From Flavobacterium sp. (lineage in GTDB: Bacteria > Bacteroidota > Bacteroidia > Flavobacteriales > Flavobacteriaceae): a stretch of 64,000 bases of DNA. The stretch lies in the NCBI RefSeq assembly GCF_039595935.1, contig NZ_JBCNKR010000006.1:2886001-2950000 (forward strand). Reading direction: 5' to 3'. This document shows, piece after piece, positions 33,200 to 41,918 of the stretch. Made by a program: the position numbers and the translations under genes. The notes under the pieces are model-generated. The model made no database searches and was not told the DNA's origin. It was given only the letters and a program-made list of their open reading frames with translations. Positions within the stretch are counted from its first letter, which is position 1. Each line of letters starts with the position of its first letter.

Positions 33200-34033
33200 T
33201 TACTGCAAATTTGTAGATAATGATATTTCTTTAAAAGATTCAAACTCCTTTAAATCACGTTCCCTTTTATCCATTATCATTTTAAAGCTGTCAGGACCTA
33301 AAATTAAATGAACGGGAGGTTTTTTCATATCTGCCAGCTCAACCAAAGCTGCAGTCAGCTTTATCGGATCGCCGGGCTGCTTTCCTGCTCTTTCTGCATA
33401 ACTCTTATACGTATTCGAACTCTGATATTCATCAATTGGGTCTTTAGCATAATTCAGAGAATCATCACCTAAAAAATTGGTTCTGAAAGAACCGGGTAAC
33501 ACTACTGTAGGCTTGATGTTTAGATGTGCAGATTCCATAGCCAGTGCCTCGGTAAGGCCGACTACTGCAAATTTTGATGCCACATAACTCCCTATATTTG
33601 GACCCCCAAGGTATCCGGCGGCAGAAGAAATATTAATTATGCGGCCAGACCTCTGCTTTCTAAAATGAGTCATTGAAGCCCTAATCACGTTGACGGTTCC
33701 GAATAAATTTACATCCAGGGCTCCCCTGAATTCTGCGTCTGTCAGTTCTTCCAGACTTCCTATGTATGAAAATCCTGCATTATTGACAGCGACATCTAAA
33801 CCTCCGAAGTAGCTGATAGTTACATTAATTGCCTGTTTGACATCATCACTATTAGTGATATCTAATTCAATAGGAAGGAAATGATGGTTTTGTGTACCGA
33901 CGTTTTTCTTTAACGAATCTAAACTTCTCGATGTTGCCGCAACTTTATGTCCTTTATCTAATAACAATTTGGTAAGCAGCAGTCCCATTCCTTTGGAAGC
34001 ACCTGTGACAAACCATATTTTCTGATTTTCCAT
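33200..34033 (-). CDS. SDR-family oxidoreductase (copy 1)
   Basis: The 277-residue classical SDR has TGASKGMGLLL (cofactor), NNAGFSYIG, ISSAAG and the catalytic YVASK motif. It is closely related to the SDR at 35344-36171. The hydrolase and this SDR flank each other on the minus strand in a likely operon with the AraC regulator. Substrate unknown. Confidence 0.92.
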   Translation of the reverse strand: MENQKIWFVTGASKGMGLLLTKLLLDKGHKVAATSRSLDSLKKNVGTQNHHFLPIELDITNSDDVKQAINVTISYFGGLDVAVNNAGFSYIGSLEELTDAEFRGALDVNLFGTVNVIRASMTHFRKQRSGRIINISSAAGYLGGPNIGSYVASKFAVVGLTEALAMESAHLNIKPTVVLPGSFRTNFLGDDSLNYAKDPIDEYQSSNTYKSYAERAGKQPGDPIKLTAALVELADMKKPPVHLILGPDSFKMIMDKRERDLKEFESFKEISLSTNLQ

Positions 34034-34104
34034 TCCGATTATTGTTTCGTTTAATACGCTTTAAAAAAATAGGATTGGTTTTTGCTCAATCCTATGAGGG
34101 TTAT

Positions 34105-35193
34105 TTAGTATTTTTTAAAAAAATCATCAACCTTATCCATTGCAGGATCAAGGTATTTATCATTGTCATATAAGTCCATATGTGAGGCACCTTCGATATC
34201 CATCCATTCTTTTTTCCCTGCTGCCATTTCGTAAACTTCTCTATCCATATCATGTGTAAAGGCTTCACTGCCCGCAATAACTAAAAAAGGAGTAGTAAAA
34301 AACTTTGCCTGGTTCATAAATACTCTTGAAGGGTCAACAGGAAGGCCTATCGTAGGATAATTTGTAGTATAGTTTGGGCATTTATCCTGTCCTGCTCTAA
34401 GAAAATAATATCCATAAGCGTCTTTCATTGCTTTAGAGGCTGTGTCCGGCGGAGGCAGAGGCATCCCGCCGAAAATAGGCGCCATCTCATATTCGCCCGT
34501 TTCATAATATTTCTGTTTTGCTTCTGCCGCAGTTTGCAGCATTTTATCCAGCATTTCTTTCGGGTAAGCACCAAACAAGCTAGCTGCGGCATCAAAATTA
34601 CCAACCAGCGTCGCTACTGCTTTAATGCGGGTATCTCCTATAGCAACATTGCAGATGTAAGGAGCTCCTGCGCAGGCTCCGAGACCATAAAATTTTTCCC
34701 TGTCCACAAAAGTTAAGGTCCTCAAAAAACTTATTGCATCTGTAGTGTTTGGAACCATATTGTGAATGGATTCATAATTTCGGACTTCTCCCTCGCTGTC
34801 TCCAAAATTTTTGGGATCAAAGACAAAGAATGCATAACCTTTTGCAGCAAGCTTATTTCCGTAGGTTGCACCTGTCTGCTCTTTTACCTGCGTACCAACA
34901 CGAGTATATATAACTGTTGGATATTTCTTATTTGAATTAAAATCTTTAGGCAGATACAAGTCCCCGGCCAATTTATAACCTTGGCTCATGAAGTATAAGC
35001 TGTTTTTCCCTTCTTTCAGCTGTCCGTAATCAACAGACAGGACATTTTGATGATTGTTCATTTTATTGCTTTTTAAATTACTATTTAGTTTATTTTGGGA
35101 AAATCCGGCAGTGGAAACACACATGGCAATAATTACTTTTAGAGTATTATATTTCAAATTACTACTCCGAAAAAATTGATTTGTTTTGCGCAT
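34105..35193 (-). CDS. Secreted alpha/beta hydrolase with Cys nucleophile
   Basis: The 362-residue protein has an N-terminal signal region and an alpha/beta-hydrolase fold: a YPTVIYTRVGTQ strand, FVFDPKNFGDSEGE, nucleophile elbow LGACAGAPY with Cys174 in place of Ser, then a late SEAFTHDMDRE acid region and His in IEGASHMDLYD. A Cys-containing elbow is known for dienelactone hydrolase and related enzymes. It lies between two SDR genes, consistent with a catabolic function, but the substrate is unknown. Confidence 0.87.
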   Translation of the reverse strand: MRKTNQFFRSSNLKYNTLKVIIAMCVSTAGFSQNKLNSNLKSNKMNNHQNVLSVDYGQLKEGKNSLYFMSQGYKLAGDLYLPKDFNSNKKYPTVIYTRVGTQVKEQTGATYGNKLAAKGYAFFVFDPKNFGDSEGEVRNYESIHNMVPNTTDAISFLRTLTFVDREKFYGLGACAGAPYICNVAIGDTRIKAVATLVGNFDAAASLFGAYPKEMLDKMLQTAAEAKQKYYETGEYEMAPIFGGMPLPPPDTASKAMKDAYGYYFLRAGQDKCPNYTTNYPTIGLPVDPSRVFMNQAKFFTTPFLVIAGSEAFTHDMDREVYEMAAGKKEWMDIEGASHMDLYDNDKYLDPAMDKVDDFFKKY

Positions 35194-35343
35194 TTTTTAT
35201 AGATTAATTCTTTCTTCCGTAATTATCATCAAATGTTCCAAATTACCTGATAATTATCCCTTCTAAATTATAATGCAAAATTGTGAAATATGAACAGGCC
35301 GGCTGTATCCAAATCTCTTAGGATTGTGTTCATATACAGGAAT

Positions 35344-36171
35344 TTACTCAAAATTTGTTGAACAGCTTAGCTCTTTTAGCTTTTTTAGGTTTTCAATCTG
35401 AGACTGGTAATATTTAAGGGCTCTATCGTAAGAATCTGTACCCATGATTAAATGAAGAGGAGCATTATCTTTCCCTGCACTATCGATCAATACCTTAACC
35501 AGTTTTTCAGGATCTCCCGGCTGATTACCGTTAAATTTATTCATCGCATCAACTAAATGCTGCGTGCCGTAAACTTCAATAGTATTTTGAGCTGTCGGAA
35601 ACGCACCTAGGAAATTTGTTCTAAAAAGTCCGGGAGAAACAATGGTCACTTTTACATTAAATAGCCCGGTTTCCTTGGCTAAAGCTTCTGAGAAGCCTAT
35701 AACAGCAGATTTAACGGCGTTGTAACTCCCCGCGCAAGCATCGGCTGAATACCCCGCAGAAGAGGCAAAATTGAAAAAATGCCCACTTTTTTGTTTGCGG
35801 AAATATGGCATTACGTTTCTAATTACGTTTTGATAGGCAATTATATTTACCCCGACAGAATCCTGAAATTCTTTTGCAGAAACTTCTTCTAGTGCGCCAA
35901 GAAGCATGTAGCCGGCATTGTTAACGGCAACATCAATTTTGCCAAATGTTTTTACAGTTTGCTCAACTGCTGTTTTCACTTCATCGTCGTTAGTTATGTC
36001 CAAAGTAATTGCAAGAAGATTGGTATTTTTGCCTGTTTTTTCTTCAATACTGGCTTTATTTCTCGAAGTCGCTGCAACTTTATCGCCTCGTTGCAATAAT
36101 TGTTTTACCAATGTTAATCCAAAGCCATTAGAAGCACCAGTTATAAACCAGACTTTACTATTTGTTTCCAT
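35344..36171 (-). CDS. SDR-family oxidoreductase (copy 2)
   Basis: The 275-residue classical SDR has TGASNGFGLTLVKQLL, NNAGYMLLGALEEV, FASSAG and YNAVK, as in copy 1 of the same cluster. It is divergent from an HxlR regulator; the 103-bp gap holds a symmetric GTATAC element. The A-rich leader before its ATG is typical for the group. Confidence 0.92.
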   Translation of the reverse strand: METNSKVWFITGASNGFGLTLVKQLLQRGDKVAATSRNKASIEEKTGKNTNLLAITLDITNDDEVKTAVEQTVKTFGKIDVAVNNAGYMLLGALEEVSAKEFQDSVGVNIIAYQNVIRNVMPYFRKQKSGHFFNFASSAGYSADACAGSYNAVKSAVIGFSEALAKETGLFNVKVTIVSPGLFRTNFLGAFPTAQNTIEVYGTQHLVDAMNKFNGNQPGDPEKLVKVLIDSAGKDNAPLHLIMGTDSYDRALKYYQSQIENLKKLKELSCSTNFE

Positions 36172-36237
36172 TTTTCTTTTTTTTTAATGCTATATGTTTA
36201 ATTGTTGCTTATACAAATCAAAATTATCGATAAAATG

Positions 36238-36260
36238 GTATACATTTGATACTTGTATAC
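36238..36260. promoter_or_regulatory. HxlR operator candidate between SDR and HxlR genes
   Basis: Inverted arms GTATACA (36238-36244) and TGTATAC (36254-36260) are separated by 9 bp. TACATTTG (36241-36248) overlaps them and matches the -7 consensus for the HxlR gene; CAAAATTA (36219-36226) is a -7 match for the divergent SDR. The position fits autoregulation and control of the SDR. Confidence 0.55.
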
Positions 36261-36274
36261 AAAAGGATACTTAA

Positions 36275-36619
36275 ATGGGCATTAGAGAAGAATTAAATTT
36301 CGAAGATAAAATCAAATTTGTACAAGACACGCAATATGTAATTGGCGGTAAATGGAAACTGCCCATTATTATTTCAATCTATCATGGAAATAAGAGATTC
36401 AATGAAATTCTTTCTTCTATACCTAAAATTACAAATCGGGTACTGTCAAAAGAATTGAGGCATCTTGAGGAAAACGAATTGATTTCGCGAAAAGTTTATG
36501 ATGATTATCCAGCACGAATTGAATACACGCTGACGGCATATTGTCATACCTTAACTGAAGTACTGGAATCAATGGAGCAGTGGGGAAAGCAACATAGGGG
36601 AAGAATGAAAATGAAATGA
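36275..36619 (+). CDS. HxlR-family transcriptional regulator
   Basis: The 114-residue protein has the HxlR winged helix (VIGGKWKLPIIISIYHGNKRFNEILSSIPKITNRVLSKELRHLEENELISRK) and the usual EYTLTAYCHTLTEVLESMEQWG end. It is divergent from SDR copy 2 and probably controls it. Confidence 0.92.
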   Translation: MGIREELNFEDKIKFVQDTQYVIGGKWKLPIIISIYHGNKRFNEILSSIPKITNRVLSKELRHLEENELISRKVYDDYPARIEYTLTAYCHTLTEVLESMEQWGKQHRGRMKMK

Positions 36620-37190
36620 TTTTATCTCATATCTGCTGTCATCTAGAGAGGAAATTCGAGTATTTTAATATAATCAAACCTATGTTTGTTAAGTTTTGAC
36701 CTTATGGTTTAGATTTTCAAATTGTGCTGTGCCACGTTTCTGCCGCTAATCTAAAACTATTGAATACTATAACATTTTTTGATGACGTAATGATTCGAAC
36801 TTAAACTTATAAGTCGCATTTTTTGAGTGTTTTTGGTTTGTATATTAAACTAAATACACCGATTCTGCAACTAATCCCTAATACTTTATTTATCTTCCGT
36901 TATTTTTTGTAGAAAATCTAAAATTTCTGCTGCTTGTTCCAGAGTAAAATCCTTTTCATCATCATTAAGTATTTTTTTGAACCTTCTGAGAGTGTAACTT
37001 TCGTATGACCTTTTCTTCCTCAAATTCCATAAACCTAAATTATTGTTAATATAAAGACAAGGGATTTTTGTAAGTACCACATTTACAGTGTTTTTGAAGC
37101 GATTTGATTCCAGTAAGGCCAACTCTATAGGGCACCCAAATCATTTATTTTTAGAGGTATAACTGGTTAAATAGGCAGAAAAAAGCCAAA
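36620..37190. other. Intergenic region before the 115-bp repeat
   Basis: It contains no gene I can firmly identify apart from a small minus-strand frame (36886-37122). The rest is A+T-rich with no hairpin noted. Confidence 0.5.
36886..37122 (-). CDS. Hypothetical small protein, uncertain
   Basis: A 78-residue frame ends in a helix-favouring stretch (LNDDEKDFTLEQAAEILDFLQKITEDK), which reads more like real protein than the basic N-terminal part. It could be the remaining C-terminal part of a small protein. No neighbours or motifs support a function. Confidence 0.3.
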   Translation of the reverse strand: MALLESNRFKNTVNVVLTKIPCLYINNNLGLWNLRKKRSYESYTLRRFKKILNDDEKDFTLEQAAEILDFLQKITEDK

Positions 37191-37224
37191 AAAAAAAGCT
37201 AAAACTTTCATTTTAACTTTTTTT
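37191..37224. repeat. A/T hairpin immediately before repeat copy 2
   Basis: AAAAAAAGCTAAAA and TTTTAACTTTTTTT form a 14-bp stem with one mismatch around a CTTTCA loop. It ends 6 bp before the TGACC edge of the 115-bp element. A weak terminator is possible. Confidence 0.5.
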
Positions 37225-37233
37225 TAAGAGTGA

Positions 37234-37348
37234 CCTCGACAGGACAAATTACAACATCATTTTTGGATGATTTGAAGAAATTGGCTTACTATATTTAGGA
37301 TCTGTCTTCCATTGGCTTTGTAAATTTGGTTTAGATGCCCTGTCGAGG
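37234..37348. repeat. 115-bp terminal-inverted-repeat element, copy 2
   Basis: The ends are perfect: CCTCGACAGG (37234-37243) and CCTGTCGAGG (37339-37348). The interior matches copy 1 closely. It lies upstream of the fructan-locus sensor gene. No open frame in it resembles a protein. Confidence 0.85.
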
Positions 37349-37590
37349 ATTCAATCGAAAATTTATTTGATTCTAAATTGATTAAATGAATATAAGTATT
37401 TTTATTATATCGCATCAGATATATCGTTTGCTCATTTGTGTACATGAAATAAAAGTTTAATTTTACTTTTTAAACTATACACCTTTTCCAGTTTGTCATT
37501 TAAAAAATAATCCTTCCTAATTGTTTAGACAAACTAGATTAAAGAATGCATTTTAAATGCCTATTTTTTATTTACAAAACTCAAAATTTC

Positions 37591-40329
37591 ATGTATCAAT
37601 TTGTAAAATATATTTTGATGCTCTTTTTGGCATCTTTAAGTTTAATCTCCTGTAGACAAAAACAGGGTGACAAAATTAGAGTTGGTTTCTCACAGGCGAT
37701 GACGACCGATGATTGGCGCAAGCAAATGAATAGTTCAATAAAAATTGAAGCTTCCTTGCATCCTGAAGTAGATTTAACAATCAAAGACGCCCATAATAAC
37801 GTTGCGAAACAAATCGAAGATATCGAACGTTTTATTTCGAATAAAGTGGATGTTATTATTGTATCGCCAATTCAGTCCAAACCATTAACGGCAGTTGTAG
37901 AAAAATCGATGAAAGCGGGAATTCCTGTTCTTATTGTCGATCGCAAAATTGAAGGGGAAAGTTATACGGCTTATCTCGGAGCCGATAATATTGAAATTGG
38001 CCGAATCGCTGGTCGTTACATTATCTCGCACAGTAAAGGTTCCGGTAATATTATAGAAATCACTGGTGCCAGCGGATCATCTCCAGCTTATGAAAGAACA
38101 CTTGGTTTCAATCAGATTATCAACGAGAATAAGCGTTTTAAGATTGTAAACACCATTCAGGGCGACTGGGAAAAAGAATCTGTTAAGGCGCCTTTGAAGG
38201 CAATTCTGCTGCAAAATCCAAATATTGAATATATTTTCGCTCATAACGACAGAATGGCTTTAAGCGCCTGGGAAACTGCCAAAACCCTCGGGCTTGAAAA
38301 GAAAATCAAGTTTATTGGCGTGGATGCCCTGAACTCCGTAAATGGCGGTATTGAGCTAGTAAAAAACGGTGTGCTTGACGGAACCATTTTATATCCGACA
38401 GGAGGAAATGAAGCGCTGAAGCTGGCGCTGAAAATGTACAACAATGAGTCAATCCCAAGAAACAACATTCTAAATACGATTGTTATTGACAAAAACAATG
38501 CTGAAATTATCGAAAACCAAATGGATAAAGTCGATCAGCAACAGTTGGTTATCGAATCGCAGCAAGGAGCAATCAAAGTACAGGAAAGAGAATATGCTTC
38601 GCAGAATAATTTGGTAAGACTGCTTAGTTTTTTTCTTGTAATTATTTTGAGCTTGACGATTTACAGTATTTATTCTACAATTTCGATTTCAAAAAAGAAA
38701 AAACAACTGGAAAGAATCAATCAAACTGTAATTGACCAAAACAATGAAATTCAGGAAATGGCTCAGATCGCAGATAAAAGCAACGAAGCAAAACTGAATT
38801 TCTTCACTGGACTTTCGCATGAATTTAAAACGCCTATTACACTAATAATGAGTTATGTGGAATCGTTAATCGAAAATGAGAAAATTAAAGGTACCGCATT
38901 GATAGATGAAGTAAAACTGATTCACAAGAACTCAAACAGATTGCTTCGATTGATCAATCAATTACTGGATTTTAGGAAAATTGAAGAGCAAAAATTCACG
39001 CTGAGAGCTTCCAATACAAAGATTTACGATTTCACAAACGAAGTCATGGCAAACTTTAAAGGCGAAGCGGCCCGAAGAAATATTGATTTTCAATTGGTTT
39101 GTAAAAACAAAAATTTGGAACTGTTTATTGATCGCGGTTTAATGGATAAAGTGTATTTCAATTTATTGTCAAATGCCTTTAAATTTACGCCTGACAATGG
39201 TAAAATTAGTATTTCAATTGTCGAAAATCAGGATAATACAGTCAAAATACATTTTAAAGATTCCGGAATTGGAATTCCTGATGATGAACTTTCAAATGTG
39301 TTTGATCCCTTTTTCAGGGCTTCAAATAACAATAAGAATAGTTCAGGAATTGGGCTTCATCTCTCAAAAGAGTTTGTGCTTTTGCATCAGGGAACGATTG
39401 AATTGAAATCAAAACAAGGCAGTGAATTTGTGATTACCTTATTAAAAGGAAGCAGTCATTTGCAACCAGCAGAGATTACTCAGAAAGTGGAAAATCTAAC
39501 CAGTATTCCAAGTTTAATAACCGATAATTTAAACATAGAACCCGATTTAAAAAATTCAAACCTAATTTCTGATGCTGAAAAACATTCGCTATTAATTATA
39601 GAAGACAATGTAGATCTGGTTAACTTTTTGAAAGCCAAACTTTCCAATGAATATGTAGTTTATAATTCGGACGGAAGCGATGCGATTGAAAAGGCTTTAG
39701 AAATTATTCCAGACATTATTATCTGTGATATTAATTTAGTAGATAAAGATGGTTACGAAATTAGCAAAGAACTAAAGAAAGATCTCCGTTCTTCACATAT
39801 TCCTATTATAATTCTAACGGCTCAAAGCAATAAAGAATCGGTTCTAAAAGGGTTGCAGAGTGGAGTAGATCAATATTTGACAAAACCTTTTAGTCTTTCA
39901 ATTCTAAAACAATCGCTATCGAGTTTGCTTTTCAACAGAGAAAAACTACGTTATTATTACACCAATAATATTTACAGAGTTGAACCTGAATCTAAGTTTG
40001 GAAATCAGGAACAGTCATTTATTACCAAAATGAATGACATCATTAAAAAGAATGTCGAAAATCCAAAGTTTTCAGTTGAAGATTTGGCGGACAAATTGGG
40101 CGTTTCGAGAGTTCAGCTGTATAGAAAGGTGAAAGCAATTATTGGAATTAATATTAGCGATCATATTAATAATATCAAATTAGAGAAAGCCGCAGAACTT
40201 TTGAAGGCAAATGAGATGAATATTTCTGAAATTGCGTACTCATTAGGTTTCTCTTCTCCAAACTATTTTTCTACAGCCTTTAAGAATAAATTTGGAATTT
40301 CTCCTAAAGAATATAAAACGTCAAGCTAA
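37591..40329 (+). CDS. Hybrid two-component sensor/regulator of the fructan locus
   Basis: The 912-residue single-chain protein has, in order: a signal region; a periplasmic LacI/type I sugar-binding domain (about 27-320); a membrane helix (about 341-365); a histidine kinase core with His410 in GLSHEFKTP; an ATPase domain (GIGIPDDELSNVFDPFF, SSGIGLHLSK); a receiver domain with Asp713 in IIICDINL; and a C-terminal AraC helix-turn-helix (about 810-910). The start ATG 37591 begins the signal peptide; the frame is open further upstream. The B. thetaiotaomicron homologue (BT1754) binds fructose directly. It probably activates the genes downstream. Confidence 0.93.
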   Translation: MYQFVKYILMLFLASLSLISCRQKQGDKIRVGFSQAMTTDDWRKQMNSSIKIEASLHPEVDLTIKDAHNNVAKQIEDIERFISNKVDVIIVSPIQSKPLTAVVEKSMKAGIPVLIVDRKIEGESYTAYLGADNIEIGRIAGRYIISHSKGSGNIIEITGASGSSPAYERTLGFNQIINENKRFKIVNTIQGDWEKESVKAPLKAILLQNPNIEYIFAHNDRMALSAWETAKTLGLEKKIKFIGVDALNSVNGGIELVKNGVLDGTILYPTGGNEALKLALKMYNNESIPRNNILNTIVIDKNNAEIIENQMDKVDQQQLVIESQQGAIKVQEREYASQNNLVRLLSFFLVIILSLTIYSIYSTISISKKKKQLERINQTVIDQNNEIQEMAQIADKSNEAKLNFFTGLSHEFKTPITLIMSYVESLIENEKIKGTALIDEVKLIHKNSNRLLRLINQLLDFRKIEEQKFTLRASNTKIYDFTNEVMANFKGEAARRNIDFQLVCKNKNLELFIDRGLMDKVYFNLLSNAFKFTPDNGKISISIVENQDNTVKIHFKDSGIGIPDDELSNVFDPFFRASNNNKNSSGIGLHLSKEFVLLHQGTIELKSKQGSEFVITLLKGSSHLQPAEITQKVENLTSIPSLITDNLNIEPDLKNSNLISDAEKHSLLIIEDNVDLVNFLKAKLSNEYVVYNSDGSDAIEKALEIIPDIIICDINLVDKDGYEISKELKKDLRSSHIPIIILTAQSNKESVLKGLQSGVDQYLTKPFSLSILKQSLSSLLFNREKLRYYYTNNIYRVEPESKFGNQEQSFITKMNDIIKKNVENPKFSVEDLADKLGVSRVQLYRKVKAIIGINISDHINNIKLEKAAELLKANEMNISEIAYSLGFSSPNYFSTAFKNKFGISPKEYKTSS

Positions 40330-40400
40330 TTTGTCTTTAAAATTGTTTCATTTAAAGTATCAATTTTGAAGGTTATGTAACATAATTGAAACTACATGGT

Positions 40401-40430
40401 TTTCGTAAAAGTTTTTTAATTTACGTAAAA
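40401..40430 (+). promoter_or_regulatory. Candidate sensor-regulator binding site upstream of the porter
   Basis: TTTCGTAAAA (40401-40410) and TTACGTAAAA (40421-40430) are direct repeats exactly 20 bp apart, two helical turns, as expected for tandem AraC-type DNA-binding domains. They lie 130 bp upstream of the sugar-porter ATG. The same motif is not evident upstream of the SusC gene. Confidence 0.45.
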
Positions 40431-40559
40431 TCTTGTAAATAAAGGCTTTGGGTTTAAAATGCTAAAATATCAATATTTATAGAAATAAATTGTAACATCA
40501 TTAAAAATAAGTTGTTTTTTTTGCAGATATCTTAGCAACAAGTTTTTAATACATGTACA

Positions 40560-41918
40560 ATGAATAAGATATTGATTTGGTCTGTTACTGCTGCACTGGC
40601 AGGTTTTCTTTTCGGTTTTGATACCGTAGTTATTTCTGGAGCTGATAAACAATTACAGCTTCTGTGGCACTCGTCAGATGCCTTTCATGGTTCAGTTGTT
40701 ATGGCAATGGCATTATGGGGAACTGTAGTTGGTGCAATCTTTGGAGGAATCCCAACTAATAAAATAGGACGTAAAAAAACGTTGTTCTGGATTGGAATTT
40801 TATATTTCGCTTCAGCAATCGGTGCCGCTTTCGCTAATGACCCGTTTGTTTTTGCTGCCTTTAGATTTATTGGTGGTTTAGGAGTTGGTGCTTCTACTAT
40901 TGCTGCTCCGGCTTACGTATCAGAAATTGCTCCGGCAGACAAACGCGGAAGATTGGTAGCCTTGTATCAGTTTAATATTGTATTAGGAATTTTAATTGCT
41001 TTTATATCTAATTACCTTCTAAAAGATATTGGCGAAAATGCCTGGAGATGGATGATTGGCGTTCAGGCAATTCCTTCTCTAATTTATATTCTTTTTATTT
41101 TGACTATTCCCGAAAGTCCAAGATGGCTTTTGTCTAAAAACCGTGACGAAGAAGCTCGTAAAGTTTTATATACGATTGATCCGTCTGCAAATATTACTGA
41201 CTTAATAGACGATTCCCGTGAAAACGGTGTTGCCAAACACGAAAACATTTTCATGAAGAAATATCGTTTCCCTTTAATTCTGGCTTTTTTAATTGCCTTT
41301 TTCAATCAGTTTTCAGGAATTAATGCATTTCTTTATTATGCGCCAAGAATTTTTGAAGAAGCTGGTTTAGGACAAAATACAGCATTGCTAAGCAGTATCG
41401 GAATTGGAGTTACAAATCTTATTTTCACCTTAATTGGTGTGGCATTAATCGACAAATTAGGAAGAAAGTTGTTAATGTACATTGGTTCTGTTGGATATAT
41501 TATCTCACTCGGATTAGTATCGGCTTCTTTTTATTACAATTGGGGAGGTTTATCGGTTCCTATTTTTCTTTTCCTTTTTATTGCTTCACATGCAATTGGT
41601 CAGGGCGCTGTAATTTGGGTTTTTATTTCCGAAATATTCCCAAATCATATTCGCGCATCCGGACAAGCGTTTGGAAGTTCCGTACATTGGGTTTTGGCAG
41701 CTATTATTCCGTCTTTAATTCCGATGTTGTTCTCAGAAATCGGCCCCGAAGTTGTATTCCTTATTTTTACATTGATGATGGTATTGCAATTATTATTTGT
41801 GATGTTTTTAATGCCGGAAACAAAAGGACTCTCTTTAGAAGCTTTAAGCGAAACACTAACTAACAAAAACAACCACAAAAATGAAATCAAAGAAACATCT
41901 GCCGTTAGCTCTTTATAG
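40560..41918 (+). CDS. MFS sugar porter, probably fructose importer
   Basis: The 452-residue, 12-helix protein has sugar-porter signatures: GFDTVVISG in helix 1, NKIGRKKTL, PESPRWLL after helix 6, and PETKGLSLE at the end. It follows the sensor gene and overlaps the GH32 gene by 38 bp. In the homologous Bacteroides locus the porter imports fructose released in the periplasm; the same role is likely here, by position. Confidence 0.92.
   Translation: MNKILIWSVTAALAGFLFGFDTVVISGADKQLQLLWHSSDAFHGSVVMAMALWGTVVGAIFGGIPTNKIGRKKTLFWIGILYFASAIGAAFANDPFVFAAFRFIGGLGVGASTIAAPAYVSEIAPADKRGRLVALYQFNIVLGILIAFISNYLLKDIGENAWRWMIGVQAIPSLIYILFILTIPESPRWLLSKNRDEEARKVLYTIDPSANITDLIDDSRENGVAKHENIFMKKYRFPLILAFLIAFFNQFSGINAFLYYAPRIFEEAGLGQNTALLSSIGIGVTNLIFTLIGVALIDKLGRKLLMYIGSVGYIISLGLVSASFYYNWGGLSVPIFLFLFIASHAIGQGAVIWVFISEIFPNHIRASGQAFGSSVHWVLAAIIPSLIPMLFSEIGPEVVFLIFTLMMVLQLLFVMFLMPETKGLSLEALSETLTNKNNHKNEIKETSAVSSL

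Noticed and set aside
37257..37445. Small minus-strand frame across the 115-bp repeat
   Set aside because: Half of it is repeat DNA, and the corresponding frame is not kept in copy 1.
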